Positions 53,901 through 64,000 of a DNA stretch of 64,000 nucleotides are shown one piece after another. The notes below the pieces were generated by a model, which was not told where the DNA came from, searched no databases, and was given only the letters and a program-made list of their open reading frames with translations. The stretch spans positions 14,035,501 through 14,099,500 of the forward strand of contig JAUKPH010000017.1 of NCBI GenBank assembly GCA_030549335.1, in the 5' to 3' direction. The translations under genes and the position numbers were made by a program. The stretch comes from Pontederia crassipes (lineage: Eukaryota > Streptophyta > Magnoliopsida > Commelinales > Pontederiaceae). The stretch's first letter is position 1; each line of letters begins with the position of its first letter.

Positions 53901-54660
53901 ATACTGAATGGATCTTTTGTCCCCTTCCGAAAAAATGGCCCATCAACAACAACTGGCCTACAACAAGAACAACAGGAACTGGCTGAGACCAACGATTGGG
54001 CACATCTGACTCCGGAAAGACAAGGGCGCTCCCCTTCCGTTAGTCTGATCAACTTACAGGATTCCTATGCTATTTCCTTTGCATAAGGGTAGGCTGTGTG
54101 CCCGCATAAGGAGTTCTTTTCCAACTAAGGAAAGGACAGGTCATGGGATAAGCATAGCCTACGAGTTGACCATGGTTTCGGGCCGCTACCAACAACCGTC
54201 ATAGGTCGGTCGTCCTTCCCAATCCTCTGGAAAGAGATCCATTGTCCTAAAATGAAAGATCCCCATCCACTACCTAACTTAACACGCCCCATGCAAGCAC
54301 AACCAGGTGAACCTACCATCGGACAAGGCGGAAAGACATTGGAGAAGGAACTCATCCAGCCGGAGACCAAGACAGCAGCTAGAGAGAGAGTGTTGGCGAG
54401 CTATGGGACAGGGATAAAGACAGTCCTCTGGGAGTGATAGATATCACGCCGCGCCGGATGATTTGTCCCAATTCGACATCAACAAGCTGAAAAGCACCAT
54501 TCACAACAAATGACTTAAGTTATACGTGCGGCTGCATGATGGATAGAGTGCGACGCGCTGGACGAGAGGAAAACCTAATCGCCGAATAGCTGAACGGTCA
54601 CAAGTAAGCTATTGAATGGAGGGCTGTCAGAGGTGGGTGGGGACAAGAGTAATTGACTAC

Positions 54661-54927
54661 TCACCTGACAAAGACAAAGAATCGACTTGAGGTCTTCCTA
54701 TAGTTGATGTCGGTTTGGAAAACGATCTCGGGTGGACCCAGAAAGGCCAATTCCGCAACGTAGTATGAAGAAAACCACCTATGGGCGATTGACTTCAAAC
54801 AAATATTGAGCGCTCGACCCTCTCGATCCCGCTTTTTCTGCAACTGCTTTAATGCGCGGGGGGTTAACAACTTTAGCAAGTGTTTTAAGACCTTGCCTTT
54901 TGAGCTGGAGAACTTTGTGCCATCCAT
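54661..54927 (-). other. Unassigned open frame within the mitochondrial-type block
   Basis: This frame of 88 codons is rich in Lys/Arg and includes KVLKHLLKLLTPRALK and a WFSSYY stretch. I do not recognise the family. Mitochondrial intergenic DNA often carries such frames, and in the nucleus it would be translated only if a promoter had been gained. Listed because it is one of the more protein-like frames in the block. Confidence 0.2.
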
Positions 54928-56461
54928 TCCTGCCTTTCATTTTTTGACAATACCGTATACCAGCTCCCCCGACGACCGAGATTGAGCCCTCGCCTTCTGA
55001 TCTCCTTCCTGACTCACAAAGAACAGGTCTTGACTTGGAAACAACTGAGCATCCTGGCTCAGACGAGAGAAAGCTAACGATATACTTCTCAAATGCAAGT
55101 GCAAGTCGAACGAGATACCTCTTGTTGTATTAATCACTCGATGCCTTCATCTGCCGAACCATCCCTGCCTTGGTCTTCCCTTTGTCTCTGTCTTCGCTCG
55201 CTTGGCTCGGCTCGGTATTGAAGAATACAAACTCTCCTTTGTTCGAGCTTTGCTGGTCTATTTCTAATGAAGACTACTTTGGTACATAAAGAGGTTAATA
55301 AGTTTATACACTTTAGACTTATTCTTCCAATCCCTCTCTTATCGAATGAGCAGGTAAGTACATTCATCTTCCCCCCTGACTAAGCATGATCCCCCGGTCG
55401 ATTGAGTCGAAACTTCCCCTTTGTACCGATTCCGGAATGTACCTAGGTAGCGAGTGATTAAGACAGCTCGAGTTGCTAAGAAGTCAAGAACGTTGTTTAT
55501 TATCCCCTTTCCTTATATCTTCCTTCTATCGAGCGAGATTGAGAGATGAAGCGGGCAAGCAACATCGTGTATTTAAATAAGGAGTGCGAGTAGGTTAGAT
55601 CATAAGGAGAAGAACTCATAAGAGAGTAAGAAGAAAGAGATAGAGCAAAGGGCTTAGCAGGTCGCTCAGCAGACTCAACAGATCATAGCTCGGAAACAAG
55701 ACTTGGAAAAGGCACTGAGCAAACATCGGTATCTGCCTTAGATGGCTTTGATTGATTTCCACCCGAGCCGATAAAACGGAAAGCAGCGACGCGCTCCGAC
55801 TTTCGAGCGCTCCGACTTTTGAGCGCTCCTTTCCCCTTGATGGACCTTGTTGAACTTGAAGACTGCTCAACTCCCCCAGAACAAGACTATATAAGACAAG
55901 CATCAATGCCCGGCCCCAGTTAAGCAAAACACCCTGCCAGGACGGGCATATCATACCAGTAAGTTTGAGCTGGTTCAGAATCATCAAATATTGATGAAAG
56001 CATTGATGCTGGCTTAAAGTCCTAAACAAGGCTAGGCACGAACACGAACATCAGTACCTGGGTCAGGCTCAACAGATCTTGTTGGGTCAGGAGATCCTAG
56101 TGATTCGGAAGGAGAAGAAGAAGGCTCGAAAGCAGGCGTGGAACACATCAACAATTCCAACCTAGAAAAGAGATAGATCTCCTATAGGCTATACAAGAGA
56201 AGCATATCTTGTCTCAGAACTAGGCAACTAATAAGGAATGAAGAAGAAAATAGAAGAGAAGTCAGTTCCTCTTTCTCGTTCGAGGGCAGGAGGACTTGTT
56301 TCTCACTATTCTAATACAGGACTTTATTACCGCTGCTCGAATCCTTCTTTTCTAACCCGATGTTTGGGATCCGAACCAAGGCATTCCGGCATCTACGCTA
56401 CGCCCCTGGTCTCACCCTCTGAAGCAAAGTCGGACAAGGGGGAAAGACATGGAATTGATAG

Positions 56462-56534
56462 GGAACCGTAGCCAAGTGGCTAAGGCAGAAGTCTGCAAAA
56501 CTTCTATTCGTCGGTTCGAATCCGACCGGTTCCT
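56462..56534 (+). tRNA. trnC2: tRNA-Cys(GCA), bacterial-type mitochondrial (trnC2-like)
   Basis: A full cloverleaf is visible. The 7-bp acceptor stem GGAACCG/CGGTTCC pairs perfectly, the D arm is closed by GCC/GGC, and the anticodon stem GAAGT/ACTTC carries loop CTGCAAA with anticodon GCA at 56495-56497. The variable loop has 5 bases. The T arm GTCGG/CCGAC has loop TTCGAAT. Base 73 is T, as tRNA-Cys requires. CCA is not encoded. The stretch TAGCCAAGTGG.TAAGGCAGA.GTCTGCAAAA closely resembles bacterial tRNA-Cys (Bacillus type, from memory) and differs from the native plant mitochondrial trnC, so it fits trnC2, a horizontally acquired gene reported in several angiosperm mitochondria. No stem mismatch is seen, but expression in the nucleus is unlikely without internal A/B boxes being recognised. 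Confidence 0.93.
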
Positions 56535-57904
56535 GCAGCGCCATTCCATCCATCCTTTTGTTATATTGTTAGTGGATAGAACGTTGTACCAGGCGAAACC
56601 CTGAGAATTTCTTGAGTGAGAGTTGCATATATATGGACAGAAACAAGCCTCCCTGATTCAAGTTTCATTCATTTATACCAACGATATCCACGCTAAAGAT
56701 GAGGGCCTTCTTTCTTTTGCAGTTCATATCAGCTCCAGTAGAGTCAGTTTCGTTCATAAACTGGGCCGAAGCAGTTAATTAGATAGGGCAGAGACTCGCT
56801 GGCTTGCGAGTTGCCATCTCCGTAGTTGATTGCTAACCAGAGGATAGTGACAACTAATATTCCTATTCCTGCTTGTGTGCTTGTTTGCTATTCTTCCTGT
56901 TCCTGTTACGAGACGACCTCGGCTCAAGCTGACCCCACACCGCAAAATGTTTTGCATATGTCACACAGCAAAATAATGTTGCGACCGTAATAAAACTATG
57001 CAAATCATATTACACCGTAGAACGACGTCACAATACGTACCTATGTGAATCTTTGCCTTCTTCGTTGGGAAAGTTGCGACCGTCACCGAAGAACGCCACG
57101 CACCGAAATAATTTCTCTCCCTTTTTTTTCGAGTTTAGCCGGCCCTATCTCTTTATTTATAAGATTTATAATTCTCCATTAAACTCTAAGTATCTTTTGT
57201 AATCCAACTTCAATTTAATCTCTTAATTAATCCATTTAACTAATTCAGATTTATTTTCATTAAATAAATTCCAAAATTCATTAAATAGTATTATCCTTCC
57301 AATTTTCCTTTATTTTCGGAATTATTTAATTTCATAATATTTTATCATCTAATTTTCAAATTAATGACTAAAATATTTTTAAGTCATAAAATTATCAATC
57401 CTATTCTACGTGGAAGTAGTATATTCATTAATATATCTTTTGAATCTCAAATCAAATTGAAATACCTAATCTCAGTCTAATTATGATTTTCACTCTTAAT
57501 GAAATTTAAATTTTCTTCAATCCATCAAATACTCTAATTAAATTATAAAATTACTATATTATCATGATAGAATCGTGGGATGTTACACATAATGTTGTCT
57601 CTGACTGATCCGAATGTCCTATTTTCATTAATCTTCTTATGGCTTTTGTACTTCATGTTTTTAACTAACAGATGAAAAAAATAATAAAAATGTTTCTTCG
57701 TTTACAGTAAAAACAAAATTTTGGAAAAAAAATGTTTTCTGAAAACAAAACAAACTTGCTTAAATGTACAATAACATTTATGATCCGATTATGACACAAG
57801 AAAAGTAAATTTATTGTCGCATAAAAAAACACGTTCACAAAATTGTGTGGATCTTTCAGAATCAGAGTTCACGTGGTGGATCCACAATTGGATTGGTACG
57901 TAAA

Positions 57905-58245
57905 TGATAGGATCCTATTTTCTAATAATAATAGGATTAATTTATTTTCTTTAACTAGGATTAGTTATTTGCTTCTACTTTGATTAGCACTCTAGTTATT
58001 TACTTCCTAGTTTGATTAGCACTCTATTTTTTTTATTTCTAGTTCTATTAGGACTTGTTTGGGTTACCCTATAAATAGGGCCCCCTTGGAACTCTTTTTA
58101 ATGAGATATATGAGAATACAATCTTCTTTTGATATTTGCTTGGAGCAACTATCTTGGAGGCTTGACCCCCTCGAAGTGGTCTATTGGAGGCTTGATCCCC
58201 TCGAAGTGATCTAATTAGGATCCTAGTTGGACTAGGAACCTAACA
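57905..58245 (+). repeat. 5' LTR of the gypsy element
   Basis: It begins TGATAGGATCCTA and ends ACCTAACA, with TATAAATA at 58070-58077 and repeated CTTGA.CCCCTCGAAGTG units near the end. It is about 23 bases longer than the 3' LTR because of a local duplication after GGATTA. Confidence 0.92.
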
Positions 58246-61200
58246 ATTGGTATCAGAGCTGTTCGATCTTTTTCGGACAATTGTGATATCTCGGGTTTTT
58301 GGTTGGACCAATAACCTAGTTATCTCCATCTTCCGCTGCCATCTATCGCATCCGCTGCTGCCACTATATCGCCATCACTACCGCTTACTAATATTCATAA
58401 TCTAATATTTCAAATGTGCAGGAAAAATCTATGGCTTCACAGGATTTATCGACTTCAGAAATTTTAACACTAGCCGATCGTCTTACTCGAATCGAAGAAC
58501 GATTTCAACAAATTTTACTAGTATTCAACGACGACAAGAAATATCAACGAGTAAACAAGGGAAATCACGTAGAAGATAAGCTTGCAAATATTCAACAATT
58601 AAGTACAGTCGAGGAGTACCAGACTCGTTTCGAATTATTATCAAGTCAAATTAAAAATTGGAGCGAACATCGATTGGTGGAAACTTTTGTTGAAGGACTT
58701 CTCCCCGATCTTCGACGAGAAGTAAAAGCTCGACGGCCCATTACTATAGTTGCTGCAATTTCTTTTGCTCGATGGGAAGAAGAACGTTTAAATGAAGAGA
58801 GGCATAGATCAAGTCGACACTTGAACAAATCATTCCGAAGCACAAGTGCAATAATATTTTCATCAAATGTAGAAGAGTCCAACACTTCAATTTCTTCAGA
58901 AATTTTTACGAAAACTTTATCACAACAAGAAGCGAAGGATATTGAAAATAATTCAGTCGAAGTTCAAGCTTCAGATTCATCTGTTGAGACATCTTTTAAA
59001 GATGAGACATCTATAATTCTACCGTCAAAGGAGCAAACAACTTCTGAAGAATCTAGTGCAAAATACATTGAAGAATCATATATTAATAAGGACTTATTCA
59101 TGACGATTAACTCATCCTCAAGAAAATTTGAAGATTGCGGTACTCAGAAGGCTCAAGGTCAATTTTATTCATGCGAAAAGAATTTGATCAATTTCAAATT
59201 CTCTTTCTTCAATGAATGCAAGCTTGTTCCAATGCTACCGATGCATAGTCAAAGCTACTCTCTGAAGAAGGATCTCTATTTTACTCAAGTTATTAAGAGA
59301 CTTCGTCTGATCAAGCATCGAAAAGAAAAGTTCTCTCACATGTTTCTGTATAGCCTTGAGGAAGTTGTGCTCGGTATTGAGTAGTTACGTACATTGGGAG
59401 AAATCACTTGGGACTTCTCAAAATTAATAATGAAATTTGAATTGGAAGGCCAAAATGTGATATTAAAAGGAAAACGTTGCAAGGTCAATTCTATATCAAA
59501 TCATCGCATGGAAAAAATACTTCGAAAGGAAAAAAGGGGTTATATTGTTCAACTCCAACTTATGGGAGTAACACATTTACCATCAACTGTTGATAATGGA
59601 CTTGAGCTCTTGCTTTCAGAATTTTTAGATATATTTGCAGAATCAGAAGGACTGCCACCTCAACCATCACATGATCATCGAATACTCCTCTTATCAGGTT
59701 CTTCTCCGACTAATGTTCGGTCATATCGTTATCCTCATTTTCAAAAGGCTAAAATTGAAAAAATAGTTCAAGAAATGCTTGAAGCAGGAATAATTCGTCC
59801 TAGTGTTAGTCCTTATTCTTTTTCGGTGTTATTGGAAAAAAAGAAAGATGGTTTATGGCGTATGTGTGTGGATTATAGAGCTCTCAATAGAGTCACTATC
59901 AAGGACAAATACCCTATTCCAGTGGACGATGAGTTGCTTAATGAACTTGGAGGTGCAAAGTTATACACTAAGCTCGACCTGCGTTCTGGGTATCATCAAA
60001 TTCGGGAGCACCTATCACATTTGAAGATAATTTTTACTATACTTCGGGAGCATAAACTATTTGTTAAGAAATCTAAATGCAGTTTTGGTCAACCGCAAGT
60101 AGAGTACCTTGGTCATATTGTCTCTTATGAGAGCGTTTCAGTGGATCAATATAAAATTCAAGTAATGCTTGAGTGGCCCGTTCCTCATACAGTTAAAGCA
60201 CTTAGAGGATTCTTGGGCTTAACATGATACTATCACAAGTTTGTGAAGGATTATGGTAAGATAAGTGCACCACTGACATCTTTGCTGAAGAAGGATTCCT
60301 TCAAGTGGAATGATGATGCAAAAATGGCTTTTGATCAACTTAAGCTTGCTATGTCCACAACCCCAGTCTTAGCTTTGCCAAATTTTGATAAATTATTCGT
60401 CATTGAATCTGATGCTTCAGGAGTCGGGATTGGTGCTGTGTTGATGCAAGAAGGACGACCAATTGCAAATACTAGCAAGGCTCTGACAAAAACACATCTC
60501 AGTTGGTCTGTGTATGATAAAGAGATGCTTGCCCGATTTCAGATTCGTACAGATCATAATAGTTTAAAACATATATTAGAGCAAAGAATCACTTCTATGC
60601 TACAACAAAAGTGGGTCTCTAAATTATTGGGATATGATTATGAGATTACTTATAAAAGAGGAACTGAAAATCTTGTGGCTGATGCTCTCTCTCGTCTTCC
60701 TGAGCATGGAACCTTATCTGCTATATCTATTTTGTCCACTGCCCTTTTGGATTCTATTCGTCAAGAATGGTAAGAGGATGCTGCTATCAAGACCTTAATT
60801 CAAAGGTTACAAGATGAACCTCTTTCAGTTTCACGGTATTCTTGGCACTCTAGAAATCTTCTATATAAAGGTAGAATGATTTTAGTGCCAAACTCAGCTC
60901 ATAAGTTAACATTACTAAAGGAATTTCATGGTTCCCCAATGGCTGGGCATCCTGGTGTACTTCGCACATATAAGCGTAATTCTCGATAATTCTTTTGGAC
61001 ATGCATGAACAATGATGTCAGGAATTTTGTTGTTGAATGTGATGTTTGCCAGCGTCATAAAGGGGAAACAATTGCAAGTCCAGGTTTATTGCAGCCACTT
61101 CAAATTTCTATTGAAGCATGGGTAGATATATCTATGGATTTCATTGAGGGTTTACCCTCTTCGCATGGAAAAATTACAATATTTGTGGTAGTGGATCGCC

Positions 61201-62206
61201 TTACTAAGTATGCCCACTTTTGTGTCATGTCTCATCCATATACGACAGTTACTGTTGTTAATGTTTTTGTTAAAAATGTTGTCAAGTTGCATGGGGTGCC
61301 ACGATCAATCGTAAGTGATAAAGACAAAGTCTTCACTAGCCAATTTTGGAAGGAACTTTGTCGTTTACAACAAACCCAGTTGACAATAAGCACCGCTTAT
61401 CATCCTCAAACGGACGGACAAACTGAAGTTGTCAATAGATGTTTGGAATCTTATCTTCGTTGTTTCTCAAGTGATAGGCCTAAAAATTGGGTGAAGTGGC
61501 TTCCTTGGGCAGAGTGGTGGTACAACACAACTTTTCACTCTTCAACAAAACTTACTCTTTTTGAAGCTATGTATGGATATCCTCCTCCTGCTATTGCCCA
61601 ATATTCAACAGGCGCTACTACTGTTAATGCTGTGGATATTAAATTACGTGATCGAGACCAAGTACTAAGGCTATTAAAGGATAATCTTACTAGTGCTCAA
61701 TCTCGAATGAAACAACAAGCTGACAAAAAGCGAACTGAGAGGGAATTTCTAATTGGAGACTTAGTTCATTTACGTCTGCAGCCATATAAACAACTTTCTG
61801 TTACTGTTCGGAGTTTAATGAAATTAGCACCTCGATTTTATGAGCCTTATAAAGTTTTGGAGCGAATTGGGCCAGTAGCTTATCGTCTTGATCTACCTTC
61901 AACATCTCGTATTCATCCAATGTTCTATGTTTCTTGTCTTAAGAAGAAGCTTGGGAATAATATTTCTGCGCTACATCATCTTCCTGAATTGGATTCAGAA
62001 GGTAATGTTCGTGCAATACCTGAAATGGTTTTGAAGCGTCGTTTTATTCAACAAAAGAAGCATGCAGTTACTGAATGATTAATTAAATGGGAGAATTCGC
62101 CAGTTGAAGATGCTACTTGGGAACGTTATCAATCTCTACAAAGAAAGTTTCCTGAGTTTGTTGCTGCTCAGCCTTGAGGACAAGGCTAATTTAAAGGAGG
62201 CGGGAA

Positions 62207-62524
62207 TGATAGGATCCTATTTCCTAATAATAATAGGATTAGTTTATTTGCTTCTACTTTAATTAGCACTCTAGTTATTTACTTCCTAATTTGATCAGCA
62301 CTCTATTTCTTTTATTTCTAGTTCTATTAGGATTTGTTTGGGTTACCCTATAAATAGGGCCCCCTTGAAACTCTTTTTAATGAGATATATGAGAATACAA
62401 TCTTCTTTTGATATTTGCTTGGAGCAACTATCTTGGAGGCTTGACCCCCTCGAAGTGATCTATTGGAGACTTGATCCCCTCGAAGTGATCTAGTTAAAAT
62501 CCTAATTGGACTAAGAACCTAACA
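62207..62524 (+). repeat. 3' LTR of the gypsy element
   Basis: It begins TGATAGGATCCTA right after the purine tract and ends ACCTAACA. TATAAATA lies at 62349-62356 in the same direction as the NIK gene that starts at 62762. Confidence 0.92.
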
Positions 62525-62761
62525 ATCCAACCAGTTTCACCTTTAAACACCTCTACGCGCAGTTTTTGGATCTTTTATGCGTTTGGCTTGGCCTTTTCTC
62601 CTTGCATCGTTAGGTCTGCAAATTTCTTTGCAACAGATGACCAGACCGGTGATTCAAGCACTGAAAGAGGCGAAGGGAAGGGAAAGCGACCAATGGTTCG
62701 CTTCCTGTCCGCGTCGGACGACCTGTAGATGAACTCCTGCTCCATGGAGTCTGTGGTTTTA

Positions 62762-64000
62762 ATGGGAGAAAAGAGGACCGGACCTCCGCTGCTCCTCTTG
62801 GTGTTCCTTCTTTTCTGGGCTGCCGCCGCTGGCGTTCTCTCCCCGAAAGGCGTCAACTTTGAAGGTAAAACTGTGGCTGTTACCCGTGACTTTTTCATTG
62901 GATCCCTTTTCTTTTTTTCTAATTCAACAGGACAGGAGACTTGAAATGGAATTCTTTCTTCACGGGGATCTTTTTGCTTTACCAGTGGAAGCTCTGATGG
63001 GCATCAAAGCCTCTTTGAGGGACCCTCACAGTGTTCTCGAGAACTGGGATCGGGATTCTGTAGATCCATGCAGCTGGACCATGGTCACTTGCTCTCCTCA
63101 GAACTTCGTTATTGGGCTGTGAGCACTCCACTCCGCCGCATTGCCTTCTTTTCTTCTTACTTGCAGCTGCCTGTGAGCAGAATCGACCTAAATTATGTTG
63201 CGACTTGTGAATTCCTTTCAGGGGATCGCCGAACCAGAACTTTTCTGGTACACTCTCCCCGAGCATAGGGAACCTGACCAATCTCGAAATAGTGTAAGTT
63301 CTCAGCCTAGGTTCATGCAGTGGCTTTGAGTTGTTACACTTTTTTGTCCCTTCATGTGTGTTGATTTTATCTGAATCATTTTTTTTTTGCTTGTTTAGTC
63401 TTCTGCAAAACAATAATATCTCAGGGCTAATTCCGCCGGAAATTGGAAGGCTCCCAAATCTCTTAACGCTTGACCTGTCCAACAACTACTTCAGTGGAGT
63501 AATTCCCAGTTCTATTGGCCAGCTGACTACCCTCCACTACTTGTAAGCCAAGGCTCGCAAATTTTTGGCTTTATGTACTTTATGGAAACTAAGCTGCATT
63601 CCTTCTTCATGTCTGTTTTTTTTTTAATTCTGAGATCAGAAGAATTAATAACAACAGTCTCTCTGGAGCTCTGCCCCTATCTTTGTCCAACCTGGCACAT
63701 CTTTCTTTTCTGTAAGTCCTAATAAAATCTGCAGTAAGCTGAGAGTTCGTTGAATCCTTTACTGAACAAAAGAGTTGCTTATTTCCTCAGGGATTTGTCT
63801 TACAATAATTTGACTGGTCCTGTACCCGGATTTCAAGCGAGGACATTCAAGTAAAATAATCGGACCCTTCTTCCTATCCATGTTATTTCTTGAATTAAAG
63901 TCTTGTGTACTAGTTACTCTGATCTTTTTTTTTCTTTTGAGAGGAAGTTATTCTGATCTATTTCACATTCTAATTATGATGTATCAATTAGCACATTGAC
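62762..64000 (+). CDS. Second NIK-type LRR receptor kinase, 5' part
   Basis: Tandem paralogue of the gene at 44058-47925, cut by the window edge. Exons seen: 62762-62864, 62986-63118, 63222-63293, 63399-63542, 63640-63711, 63791-63850, with the same sizes and phases as the first gene except a slightly longer exon 1. It encodes the signal peptide, the LRR N-cap with [16 protein letters not shown] and four to five LRRs; the transmembrane and kinase exons lie beyond the window. The start MGEKRTGPP is chosen because sequence on both sides of it aligns with the first gene; an upstream in-frame ATG at 62729 is not conserved there. No disruption is seen, so both paralogues may be active. A gypsy LTR ends 237 bases before the ATG. 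Confidence 0.92.

Larger units (their letters stand above)
50965..56945. other. Mitochondrial-type DNA insertion (numt), about 6 kb
   Basis: The base composition is far more balanced than the AT-rich flanks, and there are no TE hallmarks. It has the texture of plant mitochondrial intergenic DNA: short GAGCGCTC / TTTCGAGCGC repeats (about 52757-52770 and 55795-55830), many chance frames of 60-140 codons, and a complete organelle-style tRNA-Cys. Homology to the LTR family stops on both sides. No standard mitochondrial protein gene was recognised. Junctions are approximate: left about 50910-50975, right about 56940-56960. A mitochondrial plasmid-derived or other organelle origin is possible. Confidence 0.75.
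48470..57587 (-). mobile_element. Solo gypsy LTR, minus strand, interrupted by mitochondrial-type DNA
   Basis: The plus strand begins TGTAACGTCACGAGA and ends ATGTTACA, and both outer flanks are CATAA (48465-48469 and 57588-57592), a perfect 5-bp target duplication. The sequence matches the reverse complement of the long LTR at 22624-24867: its end region at 48470-48800, pyrimidine-rich blocks with GGCCGTAA motifs at about 50210-50765, and the start region with TACGTACC, TTTGCATAG and TTATTACGG equivalents at about 56950-57587. No internal region is present, so it is a solo LTR. About 6 kb of unrelated DNA splits it. It is a fossil, clearly diverged from the other copy. Confidence 0.82.
57905..62524 (+). 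mobile_element. Ty3/gypsy chromovirus-like LTR retrotransposon, near full length, broken
   Basis: Fossil with both LTRs (57905-58245 and 62207-62524, TG...CA ends), an initiator-Met primer site TGGTATCAGAGC at 58248-58259, and a purine tract AAAGGAGGCGGGAA just before the 3' LTR. Internal parts in order: gag region (about 58430-59380), reverse transcriptase (about 59700-60200), RNase H (about 60370-60720), integrase with zinc-binding and catalytic regions (about 60900-61900) and a chromodomain-like tail (about 62000-62170). RT-RNase H-integrase order defines Ty3/gypsy. The coding region is broken in a few places, roughly three to six. The LTRs differ at about 14 sites over some 315 aligned bases plus one indel, suggesting an age of very roughly 1.5-3.5 million years. 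No target duplication is obvious. Confidence 0.9.

Noticed and set aside
57905-62524. Host genes with reverse transcriptase or integrase domains
   Set aside because: They lie between two LTRs with primer site and purine tract, so they are parts of the gypsy fossil, not host genes.

Overview
The window is nuclear DNA of a flowering plant, probably not a grass. It is AT-rich with GT-AG introns, Au-type SINEs, Ty3/gypsy elements with initiator-Met primer sites, MULE, CACTA and hAT relics, and a block that looks like plant mitochondrial DNA. Four host loci could be read exon by exon: an RRP7-like rRNA-processing gene (minus strand, about 15.5-18.8 kb), a broken and an apparently complete copy of the mitochondrial pyruvate carrier gene MPC1 (plus strand, 20.06 kb and 28.77-31.78 kb), and two NSP-interacting-kinase-type LRR receptor kinases (plus strand, 44.06-47.93 kb complete; 62.76 kb to the window edge, 5' part only).

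Layout: 0-15.4 kb is gene-poor repeat relic sequence: two 0.5 kb direct repeats, a very short LTR-primer site-LTR relic, a hAT MITE with an 8-bp target duplication, a CACTA-like element packed with CGACGG/CCGTCG palindromes, and a 386-bp tandem duplication. 15.5-18.8 kb is RRP7, with a SINE in one intron and a tandemly duplicated exon/intron unit whose two introns are multiples of three and open. 19.4-31.8 kb is an MPC1 duplication. The first copy keeps only the promoter side, exon 1 and part of intron 1, and is cut off by two opposed MULE-type elements lying end to end. The second of these is split by a truncated gypsy element. The second MPC1 copy starts exactly where that MULE ends and has all four coding exons.

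31.8-43.6 kb is a long AT-rich stretch with no convincing gene and a few MITE-like relics. 44.0-47.9 kb is the complete NIK gene, with an Au SINE in the intron before the kinase-core exon. 48.47-57.59 kb is one minus-strand solo LTR of a large gypsy family, bounded by a CATAA target duplication and split by about 6 kb of mitochondrial-type DNA. That insert carries an intact-looking tRNA-Cys(GCA) of bacterial type, resembling the horizontally acquired trnC2 of plant mitochondria. 57.9-62.5 kb is a gypsy chromovirus-like fossil with both LTRs; its 3' LTR ends only 237 bases before the start codon of the second NIK gene.

The host genes do not form one pathway: RRP7 acts in small-subunit ribosome assembly, MPC1 in pyruvate import into mitochondria, and NIK in surface signalling and antiviral defence. 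What links the loci is genome history: local duplication (MPC1, NIK, an RRP7 exon unit) followed by layered insertion between and inside the copies.
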